Assembly (NCBI GenBank): GCA_002402275.1
Contig: DHFN01000153.1
Location: 1,487-16,273 of the forward strand
Length of the DNA stretch: 14,787 bases
Direction: 5' to 3'
DNA from: Anaerolineales bacterium UBA4823
GTDB lineage: Bacteria; Chloroflexota; Anaerolineae; Anaerolineales; UBA4823
The translations under genes were made by a program, and so were the position numbers. Below the pieces are notes generated by a model that ran no database searches, was not told the DNA's origin, and saw nothing but the letters and a program-made list of their open reading frames with translations. Every line of letters begins with the position of its first letter. The first letter of the stretch is position 1. Of this stretch, positions 13,301 through 14,787 are shown piece by piece.

Positions 13301-14458
13301 GGCATAAGTTACATTCTCGGGTTGGACGCGTACCCCCTCTTTAGCTTCGACAGCTTGATGCAACCCATCCGACCAACGCCTGCCAGGCATCAACCTGCCG
13401 GTAAATTCATCAATGATGATTATTTTTCCCCCTTGAACGAGATAATCCTTGTTGCGATGGAAGAGAAATTGAGCCCGCAACGCTTGTTCCAGATAACCGA
13501 GCAACCTGGCTTGTTCAGGAGTGACATCTTCGGGACGATCGGGATCGCGCAGAGGAATCCCCAATAGATCCTCAACATGGGATTCCCCGATTTCGGTTAA
13601 TGTGACATTGCGGTCTCGTTCGCTAACCTCATAGTCCTCCGGTCGCAAAGCCCGCACCACTTGTGCCATCCGGCTATACCATTCGACATCCTCTGAAGCT
13701 GGCCCGGATATAATCAAAGGTGTTCGAGCTTCATCTATAAGAATATTATCTACTTCATCCACGATGGCATAGTAATGCCCACGCTGTACCCGCTCTTCCA
13801 AACGCCAGACCATGTTATCGCGTAAATAGTCAAAACCGAACTCACTGTTTGTCCCGTATACGATGTCGGCTGCATAAGCTTCGGAACGGGGCACCATACG
13901 CAATTGGTGTTGATCTTCGTGTGGAGATGAATGATTTAAGTCAACTAAAAATGCCTTTTTGCCGTTCTCGGTTCTGGCTGCCATTTGTAAGACGCCTACG
14001 GACATTCCTAAGGCATTATAGATAGGTGCCATCCAACGGGCATCCCGTCGTGCTAGGTAATCATTGACAGTTACCAAATGGACGCCCTTGCCAGTTAACG
14101 CGTTGAGATATAGAGGTAGGGTAGCGACCAACGTTTTTCCTTCACCAGTGCGCATTTCAGCAATCTTTCCTTGATGAAGGGTGATTCCGCCAACAAGTTG
14201 GACATCATAATGACGTAAGCCAATCGTCCGTTTACTAGCTTCACGCACCGCCGCGAAAGCTTCGGGAAGAAGTTCGTCCAGAGTCGCTCCATTTTCTAAA
14301 CGGAGTCGGAAATTATCCGTTTTAAGGCGAAGTGCTTCTTCGCTTAATGATTCATAGTCTTTTTCTAATTGATTGATCTGAGCAACGATTTCGCTTGATT
14401 TACCGATCTCTTTTTTATTGGGGTCGCCCCCAAAAATAGTCACAAATCTTTTGAGCAT
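10352..14458 (-). CDS. secA: SecA preprotein translocase ATPase with large insertions
   Basis: The motor that pushes unfolded preproteins through SecYEG at the inner membrane. It is 1368 residues, against about 800-950 usually. Recognisable parts: Walker A MRTGEGKT (102-109), DEAD-like DEVDNILIDEARTPLIISG (234-252), the preprotein-binding region (about 255-400), second motor domain VGTTSVE (505-511) and TNMAGRGVDIKLGG (643-656), arginine-finger motif LRGRSARQGDPGSSRFYLSMED (741-762), scaffold helix HLLEYDDVLNSQR (814-826) and late scaffold LWVDYLTQMEALRVSIGLEAYAQRDPLVQYK (1256-1286). Extra blocks lie at about 160-192, 521-611, 657-721 and 830-1250. The C-terminus is acidic then ends KKKRKRHR and lacks the zinc-binding CxCxSGxxxxxCHG tail. 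Start: GAGGTG six bases upstream of the ATG. It has its own promoter and converges on the preceding gene. All ATPase motifs are intact. Confidence 0.97.
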   Translation of the reverse strand: MLKRFVTIFGGDPNKKEIGKSSEIVAQINQLEKDYESLSEEALRLKTDNFRLRLENGATLDELLPEAFAAVREASKRTIGLRHYDVQLVGGITLHQGKIAEMRTGEGKTLVATLPLYLNALTGKGVHLVTVNDYLARRDARWMAPIYNALGMSVGVLQMAARTENGKKAFLVDLNHSSPHEDQHQLRMVPRSEAYAADIVYGTNSEFGFDYLRDNMVWRLEERVQRGHYYAIVDEVDNILIDEARTPLIISGPASEDVEWYSRMAQVVRALRPEDYEVSERDRNVTLTEIGESHVEDLLGIPLRDPDRPEDVTPEQARLLGYLEQALRAQFLFHRNKDYLVQGGKIIIIDEFTGRLMPGRRWSDGLHQAVEAKEGVRVQPENVTYATITIQNYFRMYEKLAGMSGTAVTEAEEFDKIYKLGVLAIPTNLEYYAMQPESGLIELEAKDDQGYKFNYYAAKDDPEKKPVYWKRKDYPDVVYRTQEVKIRAIMQEILYYHVLGRPLLVGTTSVEMSDRLSSRLRAEPLRRLAQVLLLRRTWFEKNKREEDGRQVPELIFLNNPLEQLDLTQMRKLARDLEIPFSPEDPTNLERLLHILFLEKSDEKRLISVLQGGISHQVLNARKHTEESQIIAGAGAFGSVTIATNMAGRGVDIKLGGELKEETISVVNRVLRRSGYSDPYDMSLQERYTAIMKLDPESYGIYEAEVRDFLRYMDEMEKVRLLGGLHVIGSERHEARRIDNQLRGRSARQGDPGSSRFYLSMEDELLRLFGGEQADSLMQRFKMDDALPLEMNLVGRLIEQSQTRVEGANFDMRKHLLEYDDVLNSQRTSIYAQRDRIFTKADLSEDVTEMLQTEVLRRVPQALKEEEGPWRLLSWLEQIQPPLSVNSHLYPSYTLKLILEDIWSKAATPIDGKDLLSTQNASSVLLGVARAALEAEDAHIIKSIKIVLEEARQRYEQNLEERLEALGNFIDGLSDEESEPRTARQLGEELSSTVRIPLKLSTEQSNLLLTQPDAMDESIREMIQNFLWNQSILRLTGAITRRVEDEVEFRNRIGEIHYDWDELEERVLEIVQQILEQRKIRLVGSDDQASDSLIGHELNLTFEKAIGYLDQNGAANLLLLMMQGARTEFDKRTHKRVQIRTQRLNYIYLAAHFLEDRSSEEIAQDVLKHLTQAQKTIQFSLGWNEWKRLSDHSLMEFDETARAGIERILKSDQVDKIKNQPLGLLDEAWRELVIEELGRQALTTIYRQLLLGVISELWVDYLTQMEALRVSIGLEAYAQRDPLVQYKSRAAELFQELVTNMRLGVISRMFTYRPRDFTVVQTVEKEEELLEKGEPIPESIPANVNEEENEEMVSKTGDSQPKKKRKRHR

Positions 14459-14471
14459 ACATTACACCTCT

Positions 14472-14487
14472 GGGTGGGATTATAGCA
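14472..14487 (-). promoter_or_regulatory. Extended -10 promoter of secA
   Basis: Minus strand TGCTATAAT (14487-14479) is a perfect extended -10; no good -35 is seen. The predicted start near 14472 leaves a leader of only about 14 bases, just long enough for the GAGGTG ribosome site (14470-14465). Confidence 0.6.
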
Positions 14488-14787
14488 TAAAGGTGTAGGG
14501 GTAAGCTGCCATGGTTTAGGGATGGTGCGTGATAACTTGATAAGTGAGGTAAAGACCCCTCGCTCAGATCGGGGTGACAGCCTATTTGGTGACAATCCTA
14601 ATTGATAATACATGGGCGACCCGTCGTTGCTTATCTTACGGTTGGTCGGTTGCAAATCCGTTGGCGAATGACGGTTGAGAAAACCCAAATGGGTCGCCCC
14701 TACGGGTAGGATGGGGTGTATGGGCAACCACCGAATGAGATGATGGTTTATGGGAGCCCCGACGTTGGTTATTATTCAATTGGTCGG
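14488..14787. repeat. Non-coding stretch with inverted repeats, dispersed-repeat-like
   Basis: No credible gene. ACCCC/GGGGT (14555-14559 and 14571-14575) frames TCGCTCAGATC and is followed by GACAG, resembling the CTTCGCTCAGGATGACA-type intergenic repeats seen in many bacterial genomes. GGGCGACCC (14614-14622) and its exact inverse GGGTCGCCC (14691-14699, followed by CTACGGG) bracket 68 bases. Whether it is truly repeated elsewhere cannot be told from one window. Confidence 0.4.

Noticed and set aside
10352..14458. SecA length caused by gene fusion or frameshift
   Set aside because: The frame is continuous and SecA landmarks appear in the normal order on both sides of each insert.
14440..14727. 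95-residue minus-strand frame upstream of secA
   Set aside because: Overlaps the secA start, promoter and repeat-like sequence; composition and ribosome site do not support coding.
1..14787. CRISPR array, insertion sequence or phage genes
   Set aside because: No regularly spaced direct repeats, transposase, integrase or structural phage motifs were seen.

Overview
The window looks like chromosomal DNA of a mid-GC bacterium, most likely a member of the Chloroflexota (Anaerolineae-like). I infer this from the gene set, not from a database search. The clues are a DUF4388 protein next to an MglA/Arf-like GTPase, a free-standing B12-binding domain beside a MeaB GTPase, and a very long SecA (1368 residues against about 800-950 usual). 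Apart from the 5' end of the first operon, which runs off the left edge, and the repeat-like right edge, all genes appear intact.

Layout: (1) 1-2824, minus strand: a thiamine salvage operon with a sigma70 promoter, a TPP riboswitch, thiamine pyrophosphokinase, a thiamine-binding lipoprotein (ThiB) and an ABC permease (ThiP, cut by the window edge). The pyrophosphokinase probably starts at a TTG whose Shine-Dalgarno sequence lies inside a hairpin, and that hairpin competes with the aptamer for the same CCCTCC strand. (2) 2825-3120: an AT-rich gap with a tight run of small hairpins, weakly tRNA-like, function unknown. (3) 3121-5291, minus strand: a three-gene signalling cassette, DUF4388 protein, small GTPase and V4R-like protein, read from a promoter at 5262-5291. 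(4) 5299-5555: a divergent control region with a palindrome, a good plus-strand promoter, an 18-codon ORF with a near-perfect ribosome site, a 12-bp hairpin and an intrinsic terminator. Together these form a compact unit of about 165 nt that matches no RNA family I recognise. (5) 5692-7696, plus strand: B12-binding mutase subunit, MeaB chaperone GTPase and a GNAT acetyltransferase, all overlapping at start/stop. (6) 7784-10355, plus strand: PRPP synthetase, Fpg DNA glycosylase and a membrane-anchored hypothetical protein. (7) 10352-14487, minus strand: SecA, convergent with the preceding gene and sharing a TTAA stop overlap, with its own extended -10 promoter. (8) 14488-14787: non-coding DNA with inverted repeats that resemble dispersed intergenic repeats.

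How the parts fit: the thi operon imports thiamine and converts it to TPP, and the riboswitch shuts it down when TPP is plentiful. The B12-binding protein and MeaB would serve an adenosylcobalamin-dependent acyl-CoA mutase (methylmalonyl-CoA type) whose catalytic subunit is not in this window. The Prs-Fpg group and SecA are housekeeping. The most interesting items are the small structured unit at 5355-5555, the three-way riboswitch/ribosome-site competition at 2636-2696, the inflated SecA, and the DUF4388/GTPase/V4R cassette.
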